Positions 25,503 to 34,571 are shown, counted from the first letter of the stretch. The stretch: 64,000 nucleotides of DNA from JAGWAJ01 sp026707615 (GCA_965207595.1 CBDBMW010000009.1:124001-188000); one strand, 5' to 3'. Program-made: numbers and translations. Notes: a model not told the origin generated them from the sequence alone.

Positions 25503-26228
25503 GTGAAGCTCACGGTTATCGTTCCCGCCTACAACGAGGAGGCGTGCCTCGCGGGCACGCTGCATGCGATCAACGAGTCCGTGGCGCAGTTGCGGGCGCG
25601 GCCCGACGTCGAAGCTGATGTCGTCGTGGTCGACAACGCCAGCGTGGACGCGACCGGAACGATCGCCCGGCGCCACGGCGCGACCGTTGTCCAGGAGCCG
25701 GTGCAGGGGATCGCGCGGGCAAGGAACGCGGGGGCCCGGAGCGCGACCGGAGGCGTGCTGGTCTTCATCGATGCCGATGTCATCGTGCCCCGCTCGCTCC
25801 TCGATGCGATTGGCGAGACGATGCGCGATTCGACGTGTGTCGGTGGCGGCGTGGACGTGGACTACCGGCCCCGGCGCACCTCTGTGCGGCTCTACCTCCG
25901 TGCCTGGCGGCTTCTCGCGCGAGTCACCGGGATGGTGCAGGGGGCCGCCCAGTTCTGTCGCAAGGATGCGTTCGCGGAGGCCGGGGGCTACGACGAAAGC
26001 GTCTGGATCGGCGAGGACGTCGACTTCTACTGGAGTCTCCGGAACCTGGCGGGGCGCACCGGCCGACACGTTCGCCTCCTGCGAGAGCTTCGCGTGCGGC
26101 CGTCCTGCCGGCGCTTCGACCAGTGGCCCGTGTGGAAAACCCTGGTCTGGACCAACCCCGTCGTCATCGGGTTGTTCCGCCGTCGGCGGGCGGTCTGGAA
26201 GGGCTGGTACTCGGACCCGGTTCGCTGA
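25503..26228 (+). CDS. Family 2 glycosyltransferase
   Basis: About 241 residues from the GTG at 25503, the first start in front of the GT-A fold (VKLTVIVPAYNEEACLAGTL). The same frame is open back to a GTG at 25383, but that extension is not fold-like. Motifs are DVVVVDNASVDATGTIARRHGA, the DXD-type VFIDADVIVP (about 88-97), AAQFCRKDAFAEAGGYDESVWIGEDVDFYW (the ED acceptor region, about 145-175), and a basic C-terminus. There is no obvious membrane segment. It is a typical sugar-transferase to a lipid or surface glycan; substrate unknown. Convergent with the next gene (48-nt gap). Confidence 0.85.
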   Translation: MKLTVIVPAYNEEACLAGTLHAINESVAQLRARPDVEADVVVVDNASVDATGTIARRHGATVVQEPVQGIARARNAGARSATGGVLVFIDADVIVPRSLLDAIGETMRDSTCVGGGVDVDYRPRRTSVRLYLRAWRLLARVTGMVQGAAQFCRKDAFAEAGGYDESVWIGEDVDFYWSLRNLAGRTGRHVRLLRELRVRPSCRRFDQWPVWKTLVWTNPVVIGLFRRRRAVWKGWYSDPVR

Positions 26229-26276
26229 GGGTTCAAGGCCGCGGCTCCGTCGTCAAGGCCCTGGGAGCCCAACGTG

Positions 26277-28931
26277 TCACCGCTGCGGTGATCGGGCGAT
26301 GCGCGTGACCCGGCCGGCGGTGCCGTCGACCCGCAGCCGGTCGCCGTCGGCCAGCGTGCGCATGGCGTCGCGCACGTTGACCACCGCCGGCAGGCCGAAC
26401 TCGCGCGCCACGACGGCACCGTGCGACAGGTAGCCGCCGGTCTCCGTCACGAGCGCCGAGGCGCGCAGGAACAGCGGCGTCCAGCCGGGGTCGGTGGAGG
26501 GCGCCACCAGCACCTCGTGCCGGCCCATCCTCCCGCCGTCGTGGGGCGTCCGCAGCACGCAGGCGGCGCCCTCGGCCTCGCCGGGCGCCGCCGCCACCCC
26601 GGTCCACGCGTCGCCTTCCGAGACGGGGGTCTCGGCCGGGACCGTCGATGCGCCCGACTCCGCCGCTGGCAATTCCTGGATCACGCCGGGCAGCTCCAGC
26701 TCCTGCTGGGCGGCGAGGCGCGCCCGGCGGTCGGCGACCAGGGCGCCCGCGCCCGTCCCGTCCCAGGTTCCCGTCAGCCACGCCTCCACCTCCACGATAC
26801 TGAGGTGGAACACGTCGGCCGCGGCGGCGATGCGGCCGGCGGCATGCAGGCGACGCCCTACGTCGAGGCACATCTGGCGGATGAGGGCGATGGCCGCGGC
26901 CGACCCCGACTTGGCGTTCTCCCGCAGCGCGGCGCCGCGCCGAGCGCGCGCCAGTACCCACCGCGCCAGGGGCCGGAGGACGGCGGGGAACGCGGCCAGC
27001 TCCGCTTCCGCCCGCCGCCTCACGTCCGCCGCCCGCGATCGCGCATCGCCGGCCGGCGGATGGTCGAGGTGGAAGCGCACCTGCTCCAGCACGTAGTGCG
27101 GATTCTCGGCCCAGCGCGTGCTGGCGAGCTCCATCTCGAACACCGCCCGGTGGCCGAAGCGATCGAGGTAATCCTCCACCGCAATCCGGAACGGGGCATC
27201 CGCAGGCAGCTTGCGCCAGGCCAGCGGGTCGGGGTCCCGCAGCGCGGCCAGGGCTGCGGCGTCTCCCGCGGCCCTGTCGGCGAGCTCCTGCAGGCGGAAC
27301 CCGTGCTCGGCGCTGGCCACGTCGCCCGATGCCGCCAGCAGACGCGAGACCAGGGACCGCGCGCTGCCGCGGACGGCCAGCTCGAGCACCCACTCCAGCG
27401 CCCGCGCCCACACGCCGCTGTAGGTGGCGGCAAGCTGAAGGACCGGCTCGTACTCGGCCCCCAGCGACTGCAGGTCCCGGAATCGCGCCAGCAATCGCTC
27501 GTCGCTCAGGTCCGAGAGATCGACCGCGCGACTCTGCCTGGCCTGCGCGACCAGCGCGTCGATCCGCCCGGGGGCGTCCCGCTGGAACCGCCGCAGTCGC
27601 CCCACCAGCCGCATCCGTCGCCGCGCGCGAGCGAGGCCGGCGCGGCCGCGCATCGGGTTCCGGTCCGGCACCGGGATCTCCGGCTGGAACCCGCCCATGG
27701 TGAGATTGGTGTCCGCCGGCAGGATGCCGATCGAGTCGTAGAGGCTCCACTGCAGGCTGTCGAGGTCGAAGTAGGGCCGGCCGCCGAACCGGCGCATCAC
27801 CTCCATGCCGGGCGGCAGCGGGTACTCCACGAGCCGGGCCGAGGCGTACACGATCGCCTGCGCCGTCGCATCCACCAGAGACCAGGTAGCCATCGTCAAC
27901 GGCCGCGGGAACGAGTCCCGGATGTTGCCGTCCGACCAGGTCGGGGCACGCGTGGGAACACCGGGGAAGGTCCACCGCGGCAGCCGGGTGACCGGACGCG
28001 ACTGGAGCATCCAGAACGTCCGGCCGTCGTAGGCCCATTCCACGTCCTGCGGCGCGTCCCCGTCGCCCAGCGCCCAGTGGACCCGCAGCACGAGCGCGGC
28101 CAGGGCCTCGATCTCTCCGTCGTCGAGGACCGGGGCGCCGCCCGTGTCGTCCAGCCGCGCGATCCCGGTCGCCAGGCCGGCCCGTCGCACTGCGTACCGC
28201 TGGGGCGCCACCGTTCCCTGGACGACGGCGTCGCCGAGCCCCGCGGCCAGCTCGATGGTGACGACCTGCCGCTCCCCGGTCACGGGGTCGCACGAGAAGG
28301 CGACGCCGGCTGCCGCGGGGCCGCGGTGCGGGTCGCCCACCATCTCGCAGAGCACGACCGCGCACGGCGTAGCGTCGTCCGCCACCCCCATCCGCCGGCG
28401 ATAGACGACGGCATGGGGCGTCCACAGCGACGCGAAGCAGCGGGAGGCGGCCGCGCACACGGCGTCGAGCCCGCTGACGCCGAGGTGACTCTCGTGGACC
28501 CCGGCGAACGCCGCGTCGGCTCCGTCTTCCGCGACGGCGGAGGAGCGGACGGCGAGCGGACGGCCCTCCAGTCCGGCGCGGTCCAGGAACCGGCCCACCG
28601 CCTCGCGGGTGGCAGGGGGAAGGCCCGTGCGGATGACGAGGTCGCGAAGCGCCGCGAGCTGCGCCTGGACGTCGGCGCGCTCGACGTCGGCCGGGGTCAC
28701 GGCCGCGAGGGGCGCCGCCAGCGCGGCGACCTCGGCCGTCCGGAAGAGCTCGGCGTAGACGGAGGCGGCCACGACGCCGCCGCGCGGCACCGCGAAGCCG
28801 TAGCGCGCGAGACGGGCGAGGTTCCAGCCCTTGCCCCCGACCACGGCGGAGCCCGCGGCGAACGCTTCGTCCCAGGTCAGCAGCGGGTCGTCCGGGCCTG
28901 CTCCTGGGATCGGCGCTACGCTCGTCGGCAT
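26277..28931 (-). CDS. PEP-synthase-like phosphotransferase (rifampin phosphotransferase architecture)
   Basis: An 884-residue protein. The N-terminal PPDK/PEP-synthase ATP-binding domain (about 1-330) contains VGGKGWNLARLARYGFAVPRG, RPLAVRSSAVAEDGADAAFAGVHES and VVLCEMV. ATP-grasp text EWAYDGRTFWMLQSRPVTRL ends it. A long helical middle (about 340-780) has no recognised motif. The C-terminal mobile domain (about 790-884) contains the phospho-His in TETGGYLSHGAVVAREFGLPAV. PEP-synthase would have a C-terminal TIM barrel; its lack, plus the order ATP domain, middle domain, His domain and the total length, fits the rifampin phosphotransferase family and its many relatives of unknown substrate. 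The start at 28931 is chosen since upstream codons are spacer-like. Confidence 0.78.
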   Translation of the reverse strand: MPTSVAPIPGAGPDDPLLTWDEAFAAGSAVVGGKGWNLARLARYGFAVPRGGVVAASVYAELFRTAEVAALAAPLAAVTPADVERADVQAQLAALRDLVIRTGLPPATREAVGRFLDRAGLEGRPLAVRSSAVAEDGADAAFAGVHESHLGVSGLDAVCAAASRCFASLWTPHAVVYRRRMGVADDATPCAVVLCEMVGDPHRGPAAAGVAFSCDPVTGERQVVTIELAAGLGDAVVQGTVAPQRYAVRRAGLATGIARLDDTGGAPVLDDGEIEALAALVLRVHWALGDGDAPQDVEWAYDGRTFWMLQSRPVTRLPRWTFPGVPTRAPTWSDGNIRDSFPRPLTMATWSLVDATAQAIVYASARLVEYPLPPGMEVMRRFGGRPYFDLDSLQWSLYDSIGILPADTNLTMGGFQPEIPVPDRNPMRGRAGLARARRRMRLVGRLRRFQRDAPGRIDALVAQARQSRAVDLSDLSDERLLARFRDLQSLGAEYEPVLQLAATYSGVWARALEWVLELAVRGSARSLVSRLLAASGDVASAEHGFRLQELADRAAGDAAALAALRDPDPLAWRKLPADAPFRIAVEDYLDRFGHRAVFEMELASTRWAENPHYVLEQVRFHLDHPPAGDARSRAADVRRRAEAELAAFPAVLRPLARWVLARARRGAALRENAKSGSAAAIALIRQMCLDVGRRLHAAGRIAAAADVFHLSIVEVEAWLTGTWDGTGAGALVADRRARLAAQQELELPGVIQELPAAESGASTVPAETPVSEGDAWTGVAAAPGEAEGAACVLRTPHDGGRMGRHEVLVAPSTDPGWTPLFLRASALVTETGGYLSHGAVVAREFGLPAVVNVRDAMRTLADGDRLRVDGTAGRVTRIARSPQR

Positions 28932-29196
28932 CGGGAGAGGGAGTCGCGTGGTGCGTGCGGCCGGGCCGCGACGCGTCGTCCCCGCTCCCCCCATCGTACC
29001 ATCGTGTAGTCTCCGCCAGGACGCTCGGCGACCGGATAACGCCTGGGCGGCGAAGCGGGACCAGGTGGGCGCGGAGGCGCGCCCTCGGTCGGTCGGCCGG
29101 GGGTGGCCCAGCCGGGTCCGAGTCTTGCGCGTCGGAGCGCGGATCTCCGCATCACGCCCGGCGCCGCGTCGCGGGCGCCGACCCGCGAAGGTGAGG

Positions 29197-29703
29197 ATGG
29201 ACATGAAGACCGACAGGAACCGGTGGTTCTCGATGCCCTTGCTGGCGGCCGCGTTGCTGATCGTCGGGACGCCCGCGGAAGCCCAGCCCCTCGACGCGGC
29301 GGCTCGGGAGGCCGTGCGCGCGGAGCTGGATGCCTTCTTCGATCAGTACTACGCGTGGTACTCGGTCGGCGCGGCCGATGATGTCTCCCGGCATGCCTAC
29401 AACGTCCCCTTCTTCCGCGGCGGCAGCGCGCTCGGGACGCAGGAGGAGGTGCGCCAGTCGGTCGCGGACGCGTACGCGCGGCTCGACGCGCAGGGCTACG
29501 CCGGCTCGGACATGCCCGACCGCAACATCTGCGTCCTCAGCGACAGCGCGGCGATCGTCAGCGGCCGGGGCATTCGCCGCCACCGGGAGGGCGGCCTGCT
29601 GGGCGAGTACGGCTGGACCTACACGGTCGTGATGACCGACGACGGCTGGCGCATCCTCACCATCGCCGGGCACGACCCCGCCGTGGCCGTCCGCTGCCCG
29701 TAG
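29197..29703 (+). CDS. Exported NTF2-like (SnoaL-like) protein
   Basis: A 168-residue protein (ATG at 29197; a second ATG at 29203 is equally usable, both after AAGGTGAGG). A signal peptide (WFSMPLLAAALLIVGTPAEA, cleaved before QPL) is followed by a helix-strand cone typical of NTF2-like folds: EAVRAELDAFFDQYYAWYSV, YNVPFFRGGSALGTQEEVRQSV, DRNICVLSDSAAIVSGRGIR and YGWTYTVVMTDDGWRILTIAGHDP. Such domains bind small ligands or act as lyases, and the specific role is unknown. A dispersed repeat starts at its stop codon. Confidence 0.75.
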   Translation: MDMKTDRNRWFSMPLLAAALLIVGTPAEAQPLDAAAREAVRAELDAFFDQYYAWYSVGAADDVSRHAYNVPFFRGGSALGTQEEVRQSVADAYARLDAQGYAGSDMPDRNICVLSDSAAIVSGRGIRRHREGGLLGEYGWTYTVVMTDDGWRILTIAGHDPAVAVRCP

Positions 29704-29778
29704 CGCGCCCCGACGGGCGCGTCGGGAGTCCGCGCCGGCCTGAACGCCGGGATCGCTCGTGCCATGGCGCGGACTCCT
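29701..29778. repeat. Palindromic dispersed element, copy 5
   Basis: Starts at the TAG stop of the NTF2-like gene. A perfect 7-bp hairpin CGCGCCC-CGAC-GGGCGCG (29704-29721) is followed by GGAGTCCGCGCC (29725-29736), and its inverted partner GGCGCGGACTCC lies at 29766-29777. This is a somewhat diverged copy of the elements at 11.9, 13.7 and 14.5 kb. Confidence 0.65.
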
Positions 29779-29893
29779 GGCTCGCCGTGCGTCGCCTGAC
29801 GGCTCCGACCGGCCCGCCGGGGCCTCCGGGCAACCTCACCATTTTTGCGGAGCGGGCTCCCGGCCCCGGCGCGACGGTCGCCGCAGCGCGGCG

Positions 29894-30619
29894 TCACGAC
29901 CGTCGGGCGCGCAGCCCGCTCAGGAACGCGGCATGGCTCGGATCCGCCAACCCTTCGTGAAGGGTTCGCAGGACGGCGGCGGGCTCGTCGCTCAGGATGG
30001 CGCCGACGTTCAGCCACAGGCCTGGAAACACCATGCTGCGGACCACGCCGGCGGCATCCGCCGCGCGAACCCGATACGCGCCCTGCACCAGCTCGAACCA
30101 GTCGAGCCGGCGATCCGGCACGCAACAGACGAGGTACTCCCGAACGCCATTCCTCTCATACAAGCGGAGCTTTTCGTTCAGGTCGCGTGACGCACTGCTC
30201 ACGGCGACCTCCGCGACCAGTTCCGGCGCTCCCTCGAGGTAGTCGTCCGCGCTCACCCGCGCCTGACCTCCGGCGCCCGGATCGATCAGCATCGCGGCGT
30301 CCGGCTGCAGATCGTTGTCGCCGTCGAGCCGCAGCGTTGCGTTGTCGACCACGTGAACGCGCGGCGTCGCCACCGCGTAGGCGCCGAGCCACCAGACCAT
30401 CGTCGCGTGCGGTTTCCCGTGACCGGCGTATCTGACGGCGGACGGCATGCGGACGATCCCTTCGACGAGCTCCACCTTGTTGAGATCCGGCCGCTCCGCA
30501 GACCGGCGCTCGAACTCGACACGAGAGAGCCGCAGCCCTTCCTGCAAGCCACGGGCCGCCGGGTCGACGCCGGACGCTGTCGTCGCAGCGGGAGAGGTAG
30601 GGGTGCTCGGGGTCGCCAT
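29894..30619 (-). CDS. Uma2 family (DUF820) putative endonuclease
   Basis: A 241-residue PD-(D/E)XK-like protein. VELVEGIVRMPSAVRYAGHG (Glu at about 50-54), LQPDAAMLIDPGA (the catalytic PDAA motif, about 103-115), APELVAEVAVSSASRDLNEKLRLYERNGVREYLVC (the ELVAEV...K motif, about 130-164) and the W-rich end (GLWLNVGAIL) match. Uma2 genes are abundant in some bacteria and their function is unsettled. A second Uma2 gene lies at 62962-63519. Confidence 0.85.
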   Translation of the reverse strand: MATPSTPTSPAATTASGVDPAARGLQEGLRLSRVEFERRSAERPDLNKVELVEGIVRMPSAVRYAGHGKPHATMVWWLGAYAVATPRVHVVDNATLRLDGDNDLQPDAAMLIDPGAGGQARVSADDYLEGAPELVAEVAVSSASRDLNEKLRLYERNGVREYLVCCVPDRRLDWFELVQGAYRVRAADAAGVVRSMVFPGLWLNVGAILSDEPAAVLRTLHEGLADPSHAAFLSGLRARRS

Positions 30620-30715
30620 GGCCGATCTGCGCCGCCTGTCGCAGACCTCAACATACCACGCGCCGCGGGGGGCATCCGCGTCCCTTCGGTATGGCCCGGC
30701 CAGTCGCCCGGCGCC

Positions 30716-31888
30716 TCACACTGCCAGCAACTCGCCGTCCCACAGTGCGCGCAGGAAGTCCATCACCGGCAGGATGCGGATGCCGTCGACGACGCGCGCG
30801 GCGGACTCGCGGCAGACGACGATCCGGTGCGCCAGCGGGGTCTCCGCCGCCAGGCGCCGGAGTCCGTTGAGGTCGCGGCGCGTCACCGCTCCGGTCGCCT
30901 TCACCTCGATGGCCGCCGAATCCCCGACGACGAAGTCCACCTCGGAGCCGTCGGCGGTGCGCCAGAAGGTGAGCGGCCGGTCGTCGCGCGTGTACGCCAG
31001 CCAGGCGCGGAGCTCGCAGAAGACGAGCTGCTCGAGGGCCAGTCCGAACGCGGGGCTCCCCGCCTCGATGTGGGTGCTGCCGGCGAGCACGTTGGCGACG
31101 CCGACGTCGAAGAAGTACAGCTTGGCGTGCGACACGGGCTTCCGGCGGAACTGCCGGGGCGCGAACGGCGGAAGCAGGACGGCGAGCAGCGTCTCTTCCA
31201 GCACCTGGAAGTACTCGCGCACGGTCCGCGCGGGCACCGCGGCGTCGGAAGCCAGCCGCTCGAACACGATGGGCTGTCCGCGGCTGACGGCCGCAGCCGT
31301 GAGGAACCGGGAGAACGGCTCGATCCCGCGCACCAGCCCCTCCGCCTGGACCTCGAGCTGCAGGTAGTTGCCGCAGTAGGCGCGCAGATCCTCGACCGGC
31401 TCGGATGAGAGATAGATGGACGGGATGCCCCCGACGTTGATCGCCCGCATCAGGTCCCAGTCCGGAATCTCCGCGGAGACGAACGGAAAGAGCGCCCGCG
31501 TGCGCGCGCGACCGCCGAGCAGGTTCACGCCGCCGCGCCTCAGCTTCACTGGGCTGCTCGCGGCAAGCACGAACCGCAGGCCCCAGCTCTCCATGAGGTC
31601 GTGCACCTCGTCGAGCAGGCTCGGCAGCTTCTGGATCTCGTCGATGATCACGGGACCGGTCGGTGGCGCGGGACCAGCAGCGATCTCGGTCCGCAGGCGG
31701 CCGGGTTCTCGGGTAAACCGCAGGAACACCTCTCCGTGCAGCAGGTTGAACCAGGGCGCGTCGGGATAGCGCTGGCGGAGCCAAGTCGTCTTGCCCGTCT
31801 GCCGCGGCCCGAAGAGGAACACGGAGCGGCTGCGCAGATCCCGGGCGATGTCCAGGCGACGCGGCAGCCGGGGTACCTGGTCGACCAC
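30716..31888 (-). CDS. AAA-family ATPase with DUF4143 domain
   Basis: A 390-residue protein. The N-terminal ATPase domain has Walker A LFGPRQTGKTTW (about 25-36), Walker B PVIIDEIQKLP (about 79-89) and the sensor-like VLAASSPVKLRRGGVNLLGGRARTR (about 107-131). The C-terminal DUF4143 domain (about 200-370) has VREYFQVLEETLLAVLLPP, KLYFFDVGVANVLAG, FGLALEQLVFCELRAWLAY and the PD-(D/E)XK-like DGSEVDFVVGDSAAIEVKAT (about 315-334). These proteins are widespread and frequently linked to mobile or defence-type regions, but their substrate is unknown. Appears complete. Confidence 0.9.
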   Translation of the reverse strand: MVDQVPRLPRRLDIARDLRSRSVFLFGPRQTGKTTWLRQRYPDAPWFNLLHGEVFLRFTREPGRLRTEIAAGPAPPTGPVIIDEIQKLPSLLDEVHDLMESWGLRFVLAASSPVKLRRGGVNLLGGRARTRALFPFVSAEIPDWDLMRAINVGGIPSIYLSSEPVEDLRAYCGNYLQLEVQAEGLVRGIEPFSRFLTAAAVSRGQPIVFERLASDAAVPARTVREYFQVLEETLLAVLLPPFAPRQFRRKPVSHAKLYFFDVGVANVLAGSTHIEAGSPAFGLALEQLVFCELRAWLAYTRDDRPLTFWRTADGSEVDFVVGDSAAIEVKATGAVTRRDLNGLRRLAAETPLAHRIVVCRESAARVVDGIRILPVMDFLRALWDGELLAV

Positions 31889-31980
31889 CGGGGCATCATA
31901 TCGCAGAGCTTCTGCGGGAAAACGGATGTTTCTCGCAACTATCTAGCGGGATTCCAGGCTGAGCGAGCGCCCAGCCCGCC

Positions 31981-32595
31981 CTACGGCACTGGGGCGCCCC
32001 CGACCGCTCGCGCCACCAGCGCCCGCAACTCGGGCGGCAGGTCAATCTCCAGGGCCGCGGCCCGGCCGCGGTCGGACATCTTGCGCCAGGTCTTCCGCAG
32101 GATGTCGGTCAGCTTCTCGTCGTCGTGCTGGGCGGCGAAGTCGGCCAGGTAGTGCTGGAGGAAGACGAGGCAGATCACGTCCTCGAGGAGCTGAACGTCC
32201 GGGTCGGCCTTCAGCCGCTCCTTGCGGAGGAGCGTCCCGACGCGCGCGACGGTCGCCTCGTCGTAGCCGACCTCCCGGAGGATCATCGCCGCCGTCTCGG
32301 CGTGGAAGCGGCCGAGGTCGGTCCGCCAGCGGCGGTAGCCGTCACGGCCGGCCGGGTAGCGGTCGCGGGGGACGGTCCAGCGCCGGATGTGCTGACAACG
32401 GGCGGCGAGCCGCACGGCCTCCGGTGCATCGGGGGCGAACCCGTCGAGCGCCGCCGTCATCCGCTGCGCGTAGACCAGCTCGCGCGGCTGCGGCTCCCCG
32501 TCGACGAGTTCGCGGCGCGGATCCTCAGCGTTGGCCGCGTCGAAGCGGGCGATCGCGTCCGTGAAGCGCTCCCTCGAACCGGATGCTCCATCCAT
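31981..32595 (-). CDS. DUF4202 domain-containing protein
   Basis: A 204-residue helical protein. It reads ERFTDAIARFDAANAEDPRR, CQHIRRWTVPRDRYPAGRDGYRRWRTDLGRFHAETAAMILREVGYD and QLLEDVICLVFLQHYLADFAAQHDDEKLTDILRKTWRKMSD, the DUF4202 hallmarks. Its conserved His/Asp/Glu residues give an HD-domain-like impression, suggesting a metal-dependent hydrolase. It sits 100 nt downstream of the fused sulfate adenylyltransferase/APS kinase gene on the same strand, a recurrent association that links DUF4202 with sulfate activation. Precise reaction unknown. Confidence 0.82.
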   Translation of the reverse strand: MDGASGSRERFTDAIARFDAANAEDPRRELVDGEPQPRELVYAQRMTAALDGFAPDAPEAVRLAARCQHIRRWTVPRDRYPAGRDGYRRWRTDLGRFHAETAAMILREVGYDEATVARVGTLLRKERLKADPDVQLLEDVICLVFLQHYLADFAAQHDDEKLTDILRKTWRKMSDRGRAAALEIDLPPELRALVARAVGGAPVP

Positions 32596-32695
32596 ACCGT
32601 GGCGTTCCCGTCGGTCGCGTTCCTGCGAGGCTCACTGCGCCGCGCCCGCGGGTCTTCGGAGGCTCGGCACCGCGGCGGGGCGGCCGCCCCCGGGC

Positions 32696-34432
32696 TCAGG
32701 CGTCGTCCTCCGCGCCGTAGTAGCCGGCCTTCTCCAGGTGCAGGATGATCTGCTGCGCCGCCTCGTCCGGCGTCAGGTCCGTCGTGTCGAGCGTCATCTC
32801 CGCATCGGTCGGCGCCTCGTAGGGGTCGGATATGCCGGTGAACTCCTTGATGATGCCGGCCCGGGCCTTCGCGTAGAGGCCCTTCCGGTCGCGCTGCTCG
32901 CACACCTCGAGAGGCGTGTCGACGAAGACCAGCATGAAACCGCCGACCGGCGCCACCATCCCCCGCACGTCCTTGCGCACCGCGTCGTAGGGGGCGATCG
33001 GGGCGCAGACGGCGATGCCGCCGTTCTTCGTGATCTCCGACGCCACGTAGCCGATGCGGCGGATGTTGATGTCGCGGTGCTCCTTCGAGAAGCCGAGCTC
33101 GCTCGAAAGGTGCTTGCGGACGAGGTCGCCGTCGAGAATCGTGACGGGCCGCCCGCCCAGCTCGAGCAGCTTTACCAGCAGCGCGTTCGCGATGGTCGAC
33201 TTGCCCGAGCCCGAGAGCCCCGTGAAGAAGACCGTGAAGCCCTGCCGGTGGCGCGGCGGGTGGCTGCGCCGGAGCTCGGAGGCCACGTCGGCGAACGTGA
33301 ACCACTCGGGGACGTCGCGTCCGTCGGCGAGGCGCTGCCGGAGCTCGGTGCCCGAGATGTTCAGCGTGCGCTTCCCCTCCGGCACCTCGTCGACCGGGAC
33401 GTAGGAGTCGAGGTCCTCGACGTAGACCATCATCTTGAACGGCACCATCGCGACCCCGAGCTCCGCCTCGTGCTGCCGGAGCAGCTCCTGCGCGTCGTAG
33501 GGCCCGTAGAACGGCGTGCCGCTCGAGTCGCTGCCCGGTCCCGCGTGGTCGCGGCCGACGATGAGGTGCGTGCAGCCGTGGTTCTTGCGGATGATGGCAT
33601 GCCAGACGGCCTCCCGCGGCCCCCCCATCCGCATCGCGAGGGGCAGCAGCGACAGCATCGCCGTCTTGCGCGGGTAGCGGTGCAGCAACGCCTGGTAGCA
33701 GCGCACCCGCGTGTAGTGATCGACGTCGCCCGGCTTGGTCATCCCCACGACGGGGTGGATCAGCAGGTTCGCCTCCGCCTCCTTGGCCGCACGCAGCGTC
33801 AGTTCCTGGTGGGCGCGATGCATCGGGTTGCGGGTCTGGAAGGCGACCACCTTCGTCCATCCCAGCTTGCCGAACTCCGCCCGGAGCTCGGCCGGACGGT
33901 GCCGCAGCAGCCGGTAGTCGTAGTGCGTGACGGGCGCGACGGCCGTCACCCGTCCGCCCACGTAGTAGGGGCGCACCGTGTTCAGCAGGTGCGCCACGCC
34001 CGGGTGCTCGGGGTTCGCGGTGCCGAACACCGCCTCGGCTTCCGCTTCCCGGTCCGGCCGCCAGACGTCCTCGACCGACAGGGCGGCGACCATGACGCCC
34101 TCCTCGTCGCGCAGGGCGAGACTCGATCCGGGGGCGAGCTTTCCGGCGAGGTCCTCCGTGACGTCGAGCGTGATCGGGATCGGCCACAGCGTGCCGCCCT
34201 CGTCCGCGAGCCGCATCTCGGCGCAGACCCGCTCGTGATCGGCGCGCGCCATGAAGCCGGTGAGCGGAGAGAACCCGCCGCTCAGCAGCAGTTCTAGGTC
34301 GCAGATCTGGCGCGGCGTCAGGTCGTGCGACGGCCAGTCGCGCGAGGCGGACTTCAGGGACTGGGCGCGTTCGTCATCGACGAACAGATCGACGAGCGTC
34401 CCGCCGTGCGGGGCGATGAGATGGTCTGACAC
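32696..34432 (-). CDS. sat: Fused sulfate adenylyltransferase and adenylylsulfate kinase
   Basis: A 578-residue bifunctional enzyme. The GTG at 34432 starts VSDHLIAPHGGTLVDLFVDD; the long upstream extension of the same frame is spacer. The sulfurylase part (about 1-385) contains TRNPMHRAHQEL (about 200-211, the HxxH motif), the APS-binding loop IVGRDHAGPGSDSSG (about 290-304) and NISGTELRQRLADG. The kinase part (about 395-578) has Walker A FFTGLSGSGKST, RKHLSSELGFSKEHRDINIRRIGYV, APIAPYDAVRK and VFVDTPLEVCEQRD. Together they make PAPS from sulfate and two ATP. The gene is separate from the reductive sulfur operon and divergent from a sulfotransferase, so its PAPS may serve sulfation as well as reduction. 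Confidence 0.95.
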   Translation of the reverse strand: MSDHLIAPHGGTLVDLFVDDERAQSLKSASRDWPSHDLTPRQICDLELLLSGGFSPLTGFMARADHERVCAEMRLADEGGTLWPIPITLDVTEDLAGKLAPGSSLALRDEEGVMVAALSVEDVWRPDREAEAEAVFGTANPEHPGVAHLLNTVRPYYVGGRVTAVAPVTHYDYRLLRHRPAELRAEFGKLGWTKVVAFQTRNPMHRAHQELTLRAAKEAEANLLIHPVVGMTKPGDVDHYTRVRCYQALLHRYPRKTAMLSLLPLAMRMGGPREAVWHAIIRKNHGCTHLIVGRDHAGPGSDSSGTPFYGPYDAQELLRQHEAELGVAMVPFKMMVYVEDLDSYVPVDEVPEGKRTLNISGTELRQRLADGRDVPEWFTFADVASELRRSHPPRHRQGFTVFFTGLSGSGKSTIANALLVKLLELGGRPVTILDGDLVRKHLSSELGFSKEHRDINIRRIGYVASEITKNGGIAVCAPIAPYDAVRKDVRGMVAPVGGFMLVFVDTPLEVCEQRDRKGLYAKARAGIIKEFTGISDPYEAPTDAEMTLDTTDLTPDEAAQQIILHLEKAGYYGAEDDA

Positions 34433-34531
34433 GAGTACGTGGTCTCCCTGTTGCCGGTGGTGGGGTGTCGTAGTGGACGCGAACCCGACAGAATAGCACG
34501 CGCCGGGGCGCGGTCGCCGCGCCGGACGCCA

Positions 34532-34558
34532 CTTGACCCGGCCCGGGAATCGGTCAAG
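34532..34558. promoter_or_regulatory. Inverted repeat in the divergent sat/sulfotransferase spacer
   Basis: Perfect 7-bp arms CTTGACC (34532-34538) and GGTCAAG (34552-34558) with a 13-bp spacer. Each arm contains a TTGACC -35-like hexamer reading towards one of the divergent genes; towards the plus strand a weak -10 (AAGACT) follows at 17 bp. Candidate operator or overlapping divergent promoters. Confidence 0.45.
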
Positions 34559-34571
34559 ACTGGCGGCCAGG

